A DNA stretch of 64,000 bases. It comes from Micromonospora sp. NBC_01796 (lineage in GTDB: Bacteria > Actinomycetota > Actinomycetes > Mycobacteriales > Micromonosporaceae). This document shows, piece by piece, positions 35,498 to 45,567 of this stretch; the first letter of the stretch is position 1, and every line of letters starts with the position of its first letter. The notes below the pieces were generated by a model, which did no database searches, was not told the DNA's origin, and saw only the letters and a list, made by a program, of their open reading frames with translations. The translations under genes and the position numbers were made by a program. Location of the stretch: contig NZ_CP109078.1 of the NCBI RefSeq assembly GCF_035917455.1, positions 930,001 through 994,000 on the forward strand, read 5' to 3'.

Positions 35498-36163
35498 GTG
35501 CACATCGTGATCATGGGGTGTGGGCGGGTCGGCTCGACGCTTGCCCACAGTCTGGAGTCCCGCGGTCATTCGGTGGCCGTGATCGACCAGAACTCGGACA
35601 GTTTCCGCCGGCTCGGTCCCGACTTCGGTGGGATCACGGTCACCGGGATCGGGTTCGACGGCGAGGTCCTGCGCCAGGCCGGCATCGAACGGGCGGACGC
35701 CTTCGCCGCCGTGTCCAGCGGTGACAACTCCAACATCATCTCGGCCAGGTTGGCCCGGGAGACGTTCGGGGTGACCCGGGTGGCCGCGCGGATCTACGAC
35801 CAGAAGCGGGCCCAGGTCTACGAGCGGCTCGGCATCCCCACCGTCGCCACCGTCCGGTGGACCGCCGACCGGATGATCCGTCACCTGGTGCCCGAGGGGA
35901 ACGTGGAGATCTTCCGCGACCCCACCAGCACCGTTTCGATCATCGAGGTGCCGATACACAAGGACTGGGTCGGCCGCCCGATCAAGGCGATCGAGCAGGC
36001 GACCGGCGCCCGCGCCGCGTACGTCATGCGGTTCGGTATCGGAACGCTGCCCACCGCGTCCAGCGTTCTGCAGGAGGGTGACCAGCTCTTCATGCTGGTC
36101 ACCGACGACATGGCCGGCGGGGTCACCACGGCGGCCGGCGCACCGCCCGAAGGGGGACAGTGA
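35498..36163 (+). CDS. ceoB: TrkA-family potassium uptake regulator CeoB
   Basis: A 221-residue cytosolic RCK protein. The N-terminal TrkA-N Rossmann domain begins at once with HIVIMGCGRVGS and has VIDQNSDSFRRL as its second nucleotide-binding strand; the C-terminal half (from about 135) is a TrkA-C domain. Such subunits gate potassium transporters in response to NAD(H) or nucleotides. It is the orthologue of Rv2691. The start is GTG at 35498, with AGGAGG 7 nt upstream; the open frame before it overlaps the divergent promoter. It is separated from ceoC by a single base. Confidence 0.93.
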   Translation: MHIVIMGCGRVGSTLAHSLESRGHSVAVIDQNSDSFRRLGPDFGGITVTGIGFDGEVLRQAGIERADAFAAVSSGDNSNIISARLARETFGVTRVAARIYDQKRAQVYERLGIPTVATVRWTADRMIRHLVPEGNVEIFRDPTSTVSIIEVPIHKDWVGRPIKAIEQATGARAAYVMRFGIGTLPTASSVLQEGDQLFMLVTDDMAGGVTTAAGAPPEGGQ

Positions 36164-36164
36164 C

Positions 36165-36854
36165 ATGCGGGTCGCCATCGCTGGCGCGGGCAACGTGGGC
36201 CGGTCCATCGCCCAGGAGCTGATCGACAACGGCCACCAGGTGATGCTGGTGGAACGGCAGCCGAGGATGCTGCGCCCGGAACGGGTGCCGGACGCCGAGT
36301 GGGTGCTCGCGGACGCGTGCGAGCTGGCCAGCCTCGAGGAGGCGGACCTGGCGAGCTGCGACGTGGTGGTCGCGGCGACCGGCGACGACAAGGTCAACCT
36401 GGTGGTCTCCCTGCTGGCGAAGACCGAGTTCGCCGTGGCCCGGGTGGTCGCCCGGGTGAACCGGGCGGAGAACGAGTGGCTCTTCACCGACCAGTGGGGC
36501 GTCGATGTCGCGGTGAGCAAGCCCCGGGTGATGGCCGCGCTGGTCGAGGAGGCGGTGACGGTCGGTGACCTGGTCCGGCTGATGACCTTCCGCCAGGGCG
36601 AGGCGAACCTGGTCGAGATCACCCTGCCGCGTACCGCGCCCTACGTCGGGCACCCGATCCACGCCGTACCGCTGCCCCGGGACTCCGCCCTGGTGGCGAT
36701 CCTGCGCGGCCGGCGGGTGCTGGTGCCGAGCCCGGACGACCCGCTCGAGGCGGGCGACGAGCTGATCTTCGTATGCACGGCCGAGGTGGAGGACGCCGTC
36801 CGGGCGGTCATGCTCGGCGCGGACAGCGTCGAACGGACCCGGGGCGAGAGCTGA
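36165..36854 (+). CDS. ceoC: TrkA-family potassium uptake regulator CeoC
   Basis: A 229-residue RCK protein similar in plan to CeoB. It starts MRVAIAGAGNVGRSIAQ, with the Rossmann glycines at residues 7, 9 and 12, followed by VMLVERQPRML and the VVVAATGDDKVNLVVSLLAK segment. A TrkA-C domain (about 140-220) contains GHPIHAVPLPRDSALVAILR. It is the orthologue of Rv2692 (trkB). With CeoB it probably forms a hetero-oligomeric gate for a potassium transporter; no TrkH-like pore is present nearby, so the divergent APC permease is the obvious candidate partner. Confidence 0.93.
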   Translation: MRVAIAGAGNVGRSIAQELIDNGHQVMLVERQPRMLRPERVPDAEWVLADACELASLEEADLASCDVVVAATGDDKVNLVVSLLAKTEFAVARVVARVNRAENEWLFTDQWGVDVAVSKPRVMAALVEEAVTVGDLVRLMTFRQGEANLVEITLPRTAPYVGHPIHAVPLPRDSALVAILRGRRVLVPSPDDPLEAGDELIFVCTAEVEDAVRAVMLGADSVERTRGES

Positions 36855-36872
36855 CCGGAAGGCGGGCCGCGG

Positions 36873-37568
36873 TCAGCTCGGGCTGACCGCGGTGGCCGAC
36901 CCGGCCCGCGGAGCGTCCCGGGTCACCCGGCGCACCGTCCAGACCGTGATCGCCAGCAACAGCAGGTACGGCGGGTAACCCAGGGCCAGCCGGGCGATGC
37001 CCAGCGCGGTGTCCTGGTCGGCGAGGTAGAGCGCCGCCTGGACGCCGACCTTCGCCAACCAGACCACACCCCAGAGCACGGTGAGCCAGGTGAAGGTACG
37101 CACCAGCCGGGCGTCCTGGCGCCACTCGGACTTCCCCTTGGCCACCAGCACCGACCAGATCCAGCCGACCAGCGGCTGCCGGATCGCGGCCGAGGCGAGC
37201 AGCGCCAGCCCGTACGCGATGCCGTAGAGGATGCCGGGCAGGTAGAAGTCCTTCGAGTCGCCGCTGCGGAAGGCGATGAACGCCCCGACGGCGATGCCGA
37301 ACAGGCCGTTGACCGCGTGCCGGATCGGCCGCTTCTGTGCCAGCCGGAGCACCGCGATCGCGATCGCCACGGCCAGCGAGGCGATCAGCGCCGGGCGCAG
37401 CTCGGCGAGCACGTTGACCAGTACGAAGACGAGCACCGGGACGCTCGACTCGACCATCCCCCGCCAGCCGCCGAGCTGCTCGGCGACCTGCTCGGCCATG
37501 CTCGGCAGCGGTGCCTCGTCCGCCGGGTCGGTGTCGACCCTGGCGGCCGGCTGTGGTCCAGTCGTCAT
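36873..37568 (-). CDS. DUF3159 membrane protein
   Basis: A 231-residue polytopic protein with about six membrane helices between residues 40 and 215. It matches the actinobacterial DUF3159 family, whose M. tuberculosis member Rv2693c holds the same position after ceoC. Conserved pieces are EQLGGWRGMVESSVPVLVFV, VAIAIAVLRL and RHAVNGLFGIAVGAFIAF. The family resembles intracellular septation protein A in helix pattern, but its function is unknown. The start is ATG at 37568, with GGAAG 8 nt upstream. It lies 43 bp downstream of the OB-fold gene and is likely co-transcribed with it. Confidence 0.88.
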   Translation of the reverse strand: MTTGPQPAARVDTDPADEAPLPSMAEQVAEQLGGWRGMVESSVPVLVFVLVNVLAELRPALIASLAVAIAIAVLRLAQKRPIRHAVNGLFGIAVGAFIAFRSGDSKDFYLPGILYGIAYGLALLASAAIRQPLVGWIWSVLVAKGKSEWRQDARLVRTFTWLTVLWGVVWLAKVGVQAALYLADQDTALGIARLALGYPPYLLLLAITVWTVRRVTRDAPRAGSATAVSPS

Positions 37569-37611
37569 CTGCACGTCTTCCGTTCGGGGCGGCGGCTGCC
37601 CGGCCTCGTAC

Positions 37612-37992
37612 TCAACGGGGCAGTTCCAACTCGTAGTACGGGTTGTAGATGACTTTACGGTCATCGCGAATCGCCACGCGACCGCGAACGGTCAATTGCC
37701 GTCCCGGCTCGATCCCGATGATGTGCCTGCGCCCCAGCCAGACCAGTGTCACCACGTCGGTGCCGTCGTAGAGGTCGGCCTCCAGCGTGGGCAGGTTCGT
37801 CCGGGGCGTGTAGACCACGGTGCGGAGCCGACCGGAGATCGACACCAGCTCGCCCCGCCGGCACAGCCCGGCCGGCGTGCCACCACACTGCGCGCTCTCG
37901 CGACGCAGTTCCTGCGCCTCGATCTCGGCCTCGCTCGCGGTCAGCCGCTGCAGGAGGTTGCGCAGCGACCCCCGACCCTCGTCGGTCGCCAT
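37612..37992 (-). CDS. OB-fold nucleic-acid-binding protein
   Basis: A 126-residue protein. The first 35 residues are helical and charged (LRNLLQRLTASEAEIEAQELRR). The rest forms an OB-fold anticodon-binding-like barrel (ELVSISGRLRTVVYTP, LEADLYDGTDVVTLVWLGRR, QLTVRGRVAIRDDRKVIYNP). It is the orthologue of Rv2694c and of similar Streptomyces proteins in the same place. Its nucleic-acid substrate is unknown. The start is ATG at 37992 with GGAGGG upstream. It lies between DUF3710 and DUF3159 on the same strand. Confidence 0.88.
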   Translation of the reverse strand: MATDEGRGSLRNLLQRLTASEAEIEAQELRRESAQCGGTPAGLCRRGELVSISGRLRTVVYTPRTNLPTLEADLYDGTDVVTLVWLGRRHIIGIEPGRQLTVRGRVAIRDDRKVIYNPYYELELPR

Positions 37993-38121
37993 GACCTCGT
38001 GCCACCCTCCTCGAGCCGCCCCGGATCATCCGGCCGCGGCCAGTTCCAGCCGGTCCCGGCGGGGACCGCACTGCCAGCGTACGCCGGTGGGCCGGATCGG
38101 CGCGGACCGGTGGATCTCCGA

Positions 38122-38934
38122 TCAGGCTGACCCGCGCGGCCTCGGCGAGGGCTTGCCCCGGCGGGGCTGCTGCTGGTCGGGAGCGCTCCCGTTGACCCTC
38201 GGCGCGGGCGTCGGGCCGCCCCCGTCCGGGCCACCGCCGTCCGCCCTGATCACGGACTCCCCGCCCGGCGCGGTGCCGGCCGCGGCGGCCTCCGCCGCCT
38301 GCCGCTCGGCGATCTCCTTGGGCAGTCGCAACGGCAACGGCTCACGAACCGGCTTGGCCTCCTGGCCCCGGTCCACCACCAGTCCGTAGAGGCAGTCGGC
38401 GAGCGGGCCGGCGGCGGTCGGGTCGGTCGCCACCCTGCCCTGATAGACCCCGCGAACCATCCACCGCGGCCCGTCGATGCCGACGAACCGCAGGTCCGTG
38501 AAACCCTCCGGGGTACGGACCCGGGCCCGCAGCTCGACGCCGTACTCGCCGTCGCTCTCCTCGGCCGCCGTGCCCTCACCGGACAGGGACTCGCGGATCT
38601 CCGCCCGCACCTCGTCCCAGATGCCCTCCGAGCGGGGCGCGGCGAAGACGCCGAGCTGCAACGCGTTCTCCCCGTGCAGCAGCACCACCTGCTGGACCAC
38701 ACCCTCCGGGTCGGCCTGGACCCGGATCTCGACGTCGGCGACCGCGGGAATCTGCAGGCTGCCCAGATCGAGTCGCTCCACCCCGGCCGGGGCCTCGGAG
38801 ATGTCGTACGGGCCCCGGTCGCCGGCCGGGGCGTCCGACGAGTCGTCCGCAGGCTGGTCGACCGCCGCACCCTCGGACCGACCGGCCCGCTCGTCACGGG
38901 CGTGCCGTCCGCCGCGTCCTCGGGAAAAGATCAC
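38122..38934 (-). CDS. DUF3710 protein
   Basis: A 270-residue soluble protein of the DUF3710 family, orthologous by position and sequence to the mycobacterial protein between Rv2694c and dut. After a 50-residue acidic, disordered N-terminus comes the conserved core (GPYDISEAPAGVERLDLGS, VVLLHGENALQLGVFAAPR, RFVGIDGPRWMVRGVYQG), and a Pro/Gly-rich tail from about 215. The function is unknown. The start is GTG at 38934 with AAAGG upstream. This start and its ribosome-binding site lie in the first of two 18-bp direct repeats, the second of which covers the dut stop codon. Confidence 0.88.
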   Translation of the reverse strand: MIFSRGRGGRHARDERAGRSEGAAVDQPADDSSDAPAGDRGPYDISEAPAGVERLDLGSLQIPAVADVEIRVQADPEGVVQQVVLLHGENALQLGVFAAPRSEGIWDEVRAEIRESLSGEGTAAEESDGEYGVELRARVRTPEGFTDLRFVGIDGPRWMVRGVYQGRVATDPTAAGPLADCLYGLVVDRGQEAKPVREPLPLRLPKEIAERQAAEAAAAGTAPGGESVIRADGGGPDGGGPTPAPRVNGSAPDQQQPRRGKPSPRPRGSA

Positions 38935-39055
38935 CGTGCCGACCTTTCGTTCGCGACTGCGGGGCTCGCAAGCTCAACTCGCATTCCGGCGCAGCCGCGT
39001 CCCACGCGGACCGCCCCGGAACGCTCGCTCCTCGCGCTCACCGTGCCGACCTTTC
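38931..39055. repeat. 18-bp direct repeats flanking a 107-bp offset at the dut/DUF3710 junction
   Basis: TCACCGTGCCGACCTTTC occurs at 38931-38948 and again at 39038-39055. On the coding strand each copy reads GAAAGGTCGGCACGGTGA, which holds a ribosome-binding site, a GTG and an overlapping TGA. The first copy starts DUF3710; the second ends dut and opens a 36-codon frame that closes at the first copy. Both translated tails end ERSAR-stop. This looks like a tandem duplication or small-element insertion with duplicated ends. Confidence 0.8.
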
Positions 39056-39541
39056 TGCCTGCTGCTCGCTTGCGTCGCGCGGCGGGACCAGACCCGCGTG
39101 CCCGCCCGTCGAACCGTGTCCATTCTCGCCCCGCTGGGTGGCGGGAAGCTCGTCGACGGGGTGGAAGCGGGCGTGTTCCACCCGCTGCACCACGAGTTGC
39201 GCGATCCGGTCGCCACGAGAGATCTTGGCCGGGTTCTCCCGGTCATGGTTGATCAGGTTGACCAAGATCTCGCCGCGGTAGCCGGCGTCGACCGTACCGG
39301 GCGCGTTGAGCACCGTGATACCCAGCCTGGCGGCCAGTCCCGAACGCGGATGGACCAGCCCGACGAAGCCCTCCGGCAGGGCGATCGCGATCCCGGTGGG
39401 TACCAGCGCCCGCGCACCCGGCGCCAGCTCGACGTCCCGGGCGGCCAGCAGATCGGCGCCCGCGTCACCGGGATGGGCGTACACCGGTAGCGGTAGGTCC
39501 GGGTCCAGCTGTCGGACGGGTACGGGCACGGCCTGGGTCAC
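39038..39541 (-). CDS. dut: dUTP diphosphatase
   Basis: A 167-residue enzyme hydrolysing dUTP to dUMP and pyrophosphate, which keeps uracil out of DNA and supplies dUMP for dTMP. The family motifs are in order: AGADLLA (motif 1), [12 protein letters not shown] (motif 2), [14 protein letters not shown] (motif 3, with the catalytic Asp and the uracil-binding Tyr), [12 protein letters not shown] (motif 4) and the glycine-rich [11 protein letters not shown] (motif 5). The start is GTG at 39541. The extra 18 or so C-terminal residues ([14 protein letters not shown]) after motif 5 end inside a duplicated sequence and may be an acquired extension. It is the orthologue of Rv2697c. Confidence 0.94.
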   Translation of the reverse strand: MTQAVPVPVRQLDPDLPLPVYAHPGDAGADLLAARDVELAPGARALVPTGIAIALPEGFVGLVHPRSGLAARLGITVLNAPGTVDAGYRGEILVNLINHDRENPAKISRGDRIAQLVVQRVEHARFHPVDELPATQRGENGHGSTGGHAGLVPPRDASEQQAERSAR

Positions 39542-39614
39542 GGTGTCACTCTTCCGATCCGTCGGGGCGGGCGATGGTCTCTATCCTGCCGGGTCACCCC
39601 GCCACGCCGCGCCG

Positions 39615-39620
39615 TACCCT
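39615..39620 (+). promoter_or_regulatory. -10 element of leaderless DUF3093 gene
   Basis: TACCCT lies exactly 6 nt upstream of the GTG at 39627, and no ribosome-binding site is present. Confidence 0.55.
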
Positions 39621-39626
39621 CACACT

Positions 39627-40178
39627 GTGGCACCAACTCGTCTCACTTCCGCCGCCGCGCCGGCCGTGCCGAGCATCGACGGTTACCGCGAACGCCTCCG
39701 TCTGCCCTGGTGGGGTTGGCTTGCCGGGGCGGCAGCCGGTGCGCTGCTCGCGATGGAGGTCTGGATGGGCTCGGACGGCATGCGGGCCTGGTTGCCGTTT
39801 GTCGTGCTGCTCCCGTTGACCGCGCTCGGGCTCTGGTGGGTGGGTCGCATCACGGTCGGCGTACGCGACGGCGAACTGCTGGTCGACGACGCCCGGTTGC
39901 CCGTCCGGTACGTCAGCGACGCCATCGCCCTGGACGCGGAGGGGCGCCGCGAGGTCCTCGGCGTCGGCGCCGATCCGCTCGCCTTCGTGGTGCAGCGGCC
40001 CTGGGTGGCGGGCGCGGTGCAGGTCGTACTCGACGATCCGGCCGATCCGACCCCGTACTGGGTGGTCAGCTCCCGGCATCCGGTGCAGCTCGCCGAGGCG
40101 ATCCTCGCCGCCCGCGACCTGGCCGGGACGACCGGTCGATCCGGCACCGCCGGCGACACCGCCACGGCGGCCGGTTAG
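39627..40178 (+). CDS. DUF3093 membrane protein
   Basis: A 183-residue protein with two adjacent membrane helices (about 28-46 and 53-71) in its N-terminal half, and a soluble beta-rich C-terminal half (GVRDGELLVDDARLPVRYVSDAIALD, then PYWVVSSRHPVQLAEAI). It matches DUF3093, an actinobacterial family of unknown role; the M. tuberculosis member Rv2698 is likewise divergent from dut. The start is GTG at 39627, leaderless. Its stop overlaps the stop of the convergent next gene by 4 nt. Confidence 0.88.
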   Translation: MAPTRLTSAAAPAVPSIDGYRERLRLPWWGWLAGAAAGALLAMEVWMGSDGMRAWLPFVVLLPLTALGLWWVGRITVGVRDGELLVDDARLPVRYVSDAIALDAEGRREVLGVGADPLAFVVQRPWVAGAVQVVLDDPADPTPYWVVSSRHPVQLAEAILAARDLAGTTGRSGTAGDTATAAG

Positions 40179-41068
40179 TCGTTGTCCGGCCAGTGCCGTC
40201 GTGGCTCGGGCCCGCTGATGGTCCCCTGCTCCGGTGGGCCGGTGATGGCCCGGAACTGCTTGCGCAGGTCGGTCCGGATCGCGTCGCCCAGGGTGAGGGT
40301 CGCCCGCCGGTTGAGGTAACCGGCCACCGCGGCACCGGTCAGGAACGGGCCGAGGGTGGTCAGATTGCGCCCGAACCGGCGCAGCAACGTCTCCCGGAGC
40401 TGCTTGCGGACCGCCGGCCCGAGTACGGCGCCGACGCCCATCCCCGGCAGGAACGGGTTCACCCCGCGCCGGCTCGCCCACGACTGGATCATCGCGACGG
40501 CGCGCTGGCTGCTGCTGCCCGGCAGCGGAACCCCGTACGCCTCGTGCAGCTCGCCGATCAGCTTGATCTCGATGGTCACCACCGCGACCGTCTCGGCGGC
40601 CAGCAGCACCGGTGCGGAGAGCAGGGTCGGCGCGACCGCCCACTCCACCGCCGCCACCCCACCGCCGGCCGCACCCACCCCGGCGGTGGCCCTGGCCGCG
40701 TTACGGATCAACCGCTCGGCGAGCGCGTCGCCGTCGAGGCCGTCGTAGTGCCGCCGGAGCGTTTCCCGATCCCGGATCGGGATGTGCGGCACCACCTCGC
40801 CGACCACGTCGCTCATCCAGCGGATCGCCGCCCTGGGCCGGAACAGGTCGCCCAGACCACGGGCTCGAACCTGGCCGACGAGCCGGCCCAGCAGCCGGCG
40901 ACGCCGCGCCGGACCGAGGTCGTCCTCGGTCAACGCGGCGATGGTCGCACCGAGGTCGCCCTCGGCGCTCTCCAACTCGGCGTCCGGCGGGTTCTCCACC
41001 GGGCCGGTCCCCCCAGTCGGCGCCGGCACCCCCTCAGGGGTCCCCGGCGCCTGCTCGGAGCGGGTCAT
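40175..41068 (-). CDS. Hydrophobic protein of unknown function
   Basis: A 297-residue protein not recognised with certainty. After an acidic disordered N-terminus (1-60) come amphipathic helices (RRRLLGRLVGQVRARG, RHYDGLDGDALAERLIRNAAR). A long stretch then has hydrophobic or glycine-rich segments (GVGAAGGGVAAVEWAV, LLSAPVLLAAETVAVVTIEIKL) and a late pair (LTTLGPFLTGAAVAGYLNR). The pattern recalls small EcsC-like or membrane-associated proteins of actinomycetes. The start is ATG at 41068, with GGAGG 7 nt upstream. This gene is absent from the equivalent place in Mycobacterium. It converges on DUF3093 with overlapping stop codons. Confidence 0.7.
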   Translation of the reverse strand: MTRSEQAPGTPEGVPAPTGGTGPVENPPDAELESAEGDLGATIAALTEDDLGPARRRRLLGRLVGQVRARGLGDLFRPRAAIRWMSDVVGEVVPHIPIRDRETLRRHYDGLDGDALAERLIRNAARATAGVGAAGGGVAAVEWAVAPTLLSAPVLLAAETVAVVTIEIKLIGELHEAYGVPLPGSSSQRAVAMIQSWASRRGVNPFLPGMGVGAVLGPAVRKQLRETLLRRFGRNLTTLGPFLTGAAVAGYLNRRATLTLGDAIRTDLRKQFRAITGPPEQGTISGPEPRRHWPDND

Positions 41069-41215
41069 GCGCTGACCTCCAGCCCTGGCGATCCGTCCAA
41101 CGTCGAGTCGGTCGGATCGAGTCAAGCAGGTCGGTGCCACCCGCGCATCTCGAATCGAACGCGGCCTACCCTCGCCGCGTCGCCTCTCCGTCGCCCCCCG
41201 GCGACAGTGGCGAAC

Positions 41216-41512
41216 TCAGGCGCACTCGCGGCAGATCAGCTCGCCGTTGCGCTCCACCGCGAGTTGACTGCGGTGGTGTACGAGGAAACAGCGGGCGCAG
41301 CGGAACTCGTCCGACTGCATCGGCAGCACCTTCACCGTGAGCTCTTCGTCGGCCAGGTCGGCTCCCGGAAGCTCGAAGCTCTCGGCGACTTCGGCCTCGT
41401 CGACGTCCACGGCGCCCGACTGTGAGTCGACGCGCCGGGCCTTCAGCTCTTCCAGGCTGTCCTCGCCGAGGTCGACCTCGTCGCGACGCGGGGCGTCGTA
41501 GTCGGTGGCCAT
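41216..41512 (-). CDS. DUF4193 protein (zinc-ribbon-like)
   Basis: A 98-residue acidic protein of the DUF4193 family, orthologous to Rv2699c. The N-terminus ATDYDAPRRDEVD and the middle SLEELKARR are family signatures. The C-terminus has two CxxC pairs (CARCFLVHHRSQL, ICRECA) that should bind zinc. The function is unknown, but the neighbourhood with cei, suhB and sigA is strongly conserved. The start is ATG at 41512, with GGGAGAG 8 nt upstream. A 22-nt hairpin (41543-41564) lies in its upstream region. Confidence 0.92.
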   Translation of the reverse strand: MATDYDAPRRDEVDLGEDSLEELKARRVDSQSGAVDVDEAEVAESFELPGADLADEELTVKVLPMQSDEFRCARCFLVHHRSQLAVERNGELICRECA

Positions 41513-41936
41513 CGGTTTCACTCTCCCATATCGATATAGTCGCTTCCGGTTGTAACGCCGGAAGACACTGTTTCGGTTCCCGCTGGCCGGTCATCTTTTT
41601 TCCGGTCGCCGACCCCGGCTCGGTGCCCGGGCCACGGCCGCCAGGAGAACACCCCCGGCGAGCGCGGTACCTTACCCCCCATCGGGCGAGGCATGTATAC
41701 CGCCCTCGCGGCATGCATGTACGCCCGAGCGGCCAGAGTTGTTCCCAATGTGACTCAGGCGACACGAAGATAGGGGTAGCGGTAGTCCGAACGGCGTCGG
41801 CACGCCGGCAGGTTTGCCGGTTTCCGCGCCGGGCCGGACAACAGCTAGCCTCACCGGCATACTCGGTAGCCGACGGCGGCCAGGTCCCATCGGCCGCTCG
41901 GCACCACCGGTCCACACCTGTACGGGAGCCAACCAG
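41513..41936. other. 424-bp divergent intergenic region (DUF4193/cei)
   Basis: No gene is seen. It includes ATATCGATAT, a palindrome at about 41529-41538, and a 7-bp-stem hairpin CTTCCGG...CCGGAAG at 41543-41564 in the DUF4193 leader. There is a TAGCCT hexamer at 41846-41851 that could serve cei, though no matching -35 was found. The middle, around 41690-41780, is relatively AT-rich, as expected of promoters. Confidence 0.5.
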
Positions 41937-42470
41937 ATGAGTTTTGCCCGGGTGCGCGCGTTTGTCGTCGTCGGGGTGCTGGCGGTGCTCGCCCTGGTCT
42001 TCGTCGGTGCCGCCCTGATCCGCGACACGCAGAGCGGTGCCGCCGCCGAAGACGCCTGCCCGGCCGGGTTCAAGCGGGCCAACATCGCGTTGCGAGAGGC
42101 CAAGGACGTCAAGATCGCTGTCTACAACGCGACCGACACGCCCGCGCTCGCCTCGAACGTCGCGACGGACTTCAAGAACCGGAAGTTCCAGGTCGTCAAG
42201 CAGGGCAACGATTCCGAGCCGGTCGACGGGGTCGCGGTTCTGCGGTACGGCCCCAAGGGGATCGCCTCCGCGCACCTGCTGAAGGCGTACTTCCTGGACG
42301 AGGCCGAGCCGGAGTACGACCCCAACCGCGAGGACGACACCGTGGACGTGGTGATCGGGAACAGCTACACCCAGCTCGCCACCACCACCGAGGTCAACCA
42401 GGCCCTGTCCGGGCTCGGCTCGCCGAAGCTGGAGCCGGGCACCTGCCCGGCGAAGGAAGAGACGAACTGA
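41937..42470 (+). CDS. cei: Envelope integrity protein Cei (LytR_C domain)
   Basis: A 177-residue membrane-anchored protein. One N-terminal helix (FVVVGVLAVLALVFVGAALI) is followed by an external LytR C-terminal domain (about 50-150), with VKIAVYNATDTPALASNVATDFKNRKFQV as its core, given here in family terms. It is the orthologue of Rv2700, which is needed for cell-envelope integrity in mycobacteria. Two external cysteines (EDACPAG, PGTCPAK) could form a disulfide. The start is ATG at 41937, with GGGAG 8 nt upstream. It is divergent from DUF4193, as in Mycobacterium. Confidence 0.9.
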   Translation: MSFARVRAFVVVGVLAVLALVFVGAALIRDTQSGAAAEDACPAGFKRANIALREAKDVKIAVYNATDTPALASNVATDFKNRKFQVVKQGNDSEPVDGVAVLRYGPKGIASAHLLKAYFLDEAEPEYDPNREDDTVDVVIGNSYTQLATTTEVNQALSGLGSPKLEPGTCPAKEETN

Positions 42471-42609
42471 CCCGCCGCAGACCGAACGTCACCGGCCCCG
42501 CCCCGCGACCTGCGGGAGCGGGGCCGGTTTCGGTTCCACCGAAGGGTGGAGCGGTGCTACCCGAACAGGTGGATTGATTGACCCGGCAGGTCACGGTCTG
42601 CTCCGGGGG

Positions 42610-43434
42610 TCACGGTCCCCCGGCGGCGTCGAGCCGGGCCAGCCGCTCGTGCAGCGGGTCGAACAGGGCCGGCGGTGCGGCGATGACCAGATCCGGTCCG
42701 GGTGCGGCACCGGCCAGCCCGGCGACCCGCAGCCCCGCCTCGGCCGCGATCAGTCCACCGGCCGCGTGGTCCCAGTGGTTGAGGCCCTTCTCGTAGTACG
42801 CGTCGACGCTGCCCTCGGCGGCCAGGCAGAGGTCGAGTGCCGCCGCACCGAACCGGCGGACGTCGCGTACCCCGGTGATCAGTCCGGCCAGCACCCCGGC
42901 CTGGTGCGCGCGGCGGGCCGGGTCGTAGCCGAAGCCGGTGGCGACCAGCGCCTGGCCGAGATCGGTCTCGGTCGAGCCGGTGAGCTTCCGGCCGTCCCGC
43001 CAGGCCCCGCCGCCCAGGGTGGCGGTCCATTCGTCCCCGGTCGCGGCGTTGCGCACCACCCCCGCCACCACCTCGCCGTCGACCTCGGCGGCGAGCGAGA
43101 CGGCGTACTGGGGCAGCCCGTACAGGTAGTTCACGGTGCCGTCGATCGGGTCCAGGATCCACCGGACGGCGCCCGGACCGGACGGGGCGGGGCCGGCGGT
43201 GGTGCCGTACTCCTCGCCGAGCACCGCGTCGGCCGGACGCGCCTCCCGCAGGGCGGCGACGACCTGCCGCTCCACCGCCCGGTCGGCGGCCGTGACCACG
43301 TCGGTCGCGGTGCTCTTGGTGGCCACCGCGGAGACCCCCTCGGCGCGCATCCGGCGGGCGGTGTCGGCGGCCCGTCGGGCCACCTCCAGCGCCAGCTCCA
43401 GCAGTTCCTCGGCGGTGGGCCGGCTGCTACCCAT
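42610..43434 (-). CDS. suhB: Inositol monophosphatase family protein
   Basis: A 274-residue Mg-dependent phosphatase that releases myo-inositol from inositol phosphates, feeding phosphatidylinositol and mycothiol synthesis. Metal-binding residues are seen in VLGEEYG (about 72-77) and [12 protein letters not shown] (Asp95, Asp98), with the second signature [16 protein letters not shown] near residue 225. It is the orthologue of Rv2701c. The start is ATG at 43434, with AAGGGG upstream; a GTG six codons earlier is less well placed. It is divergent from sigA. Confidence 0.92.
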   Translation of the reverse strand: MGSSRPTAEELLELALEVARRAADTARRMRAEGVSAVATKSTATDVVTAADRAVERQVVAALREARPADAVLGEEYGTTAGPAPSGPGAVRWILDPIDGTVNYLYGLPQYAVSLAAEVDGEVVAGVVRNAATGDEWTATLGGGAWRDGRKLTGSTETDLGQALVATGFGYDPARRAHQAGVLAGLITGVRDVRRFGAAALDLCLAAEGSVDAYYEKGLNHWDHAAGGLIAAEAGLRVAGLAGAAPGPDLVIAAPPALFDPLHERLARLDAAGGP

Positions 43435-43572
43435 GGCGTCCCCTTCTCGCACAGGCTGCGACGTCCGCGCCGGACGCGAGTATCATCCTTACAAAGTCCA
43501 CATGCGCTCCGAGTCGGCGGCCTCCAGCCGCCGTTTCGGCGTGCGGCGCGGGAGGAACCCCGCAGACGGCGT

Positions 43573-43578
43573 TACAAT
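43573..43578 (+). promoter_or_regulatory. Candidate -10 element for sigA
   Basis: TACAAT is the best -10 match in the 287-bp gap between divergent suhB and sigA. It would give a leader of about 137 nt before the GTG at 43722. No good -35 hexamer is seen. Confidence 0.4.
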
Positions 43579-43721
43579 TCACGCCTGCCCACGCGCCACG
43601 GACCGCCGACACCGGCCGGCCCGGGACTCGGGGGTCCCTCAACCACATCGGTCCGGCACGACGCCTAGCGCTGCGCTGGCCGACCCGGCCGTGCTCGCTC
43701 ATCGCCTCCGGAAGGTCATTC

Positions 43722-45323
<1,602 letters not shown>

Positions 45324-45567
45324 GCCAAAACGTCAACCAGTTGTGTCGCTTTGATCACCAGGTGTACAACACCCGATAGCGATCGGCCGGTTTCCCGGTT
45401 GTGATCGTTGACGTGGCACCCTTGGTGCACGGCACACTGTCTCTACCACGTGTGACCTCGGTCCCCCGCGGGCACACTGGGAAGGCCACACCCCGCCAGG
45501 GTGTTGCACGATAGGTGAGCAACGACCGAAGAGAGTGTTCATCGGTGACGACCCGAGGAGGAAGGCG

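Noticed and set aside
38935-39041. 36-codon frame between dut and DUF3710 as a real small gene
   Set aside because: It is better explained as the product of the 18-bp duplication; its sequence shares the ERSAR tail with dut and has no independent features.
45408-45438. TTGACG with CACACT 19 bp downstream as a promoter for the small gene at 45568
   Set aside because: The spacing is long and the -10 match poor, so it was not listed as a feature.
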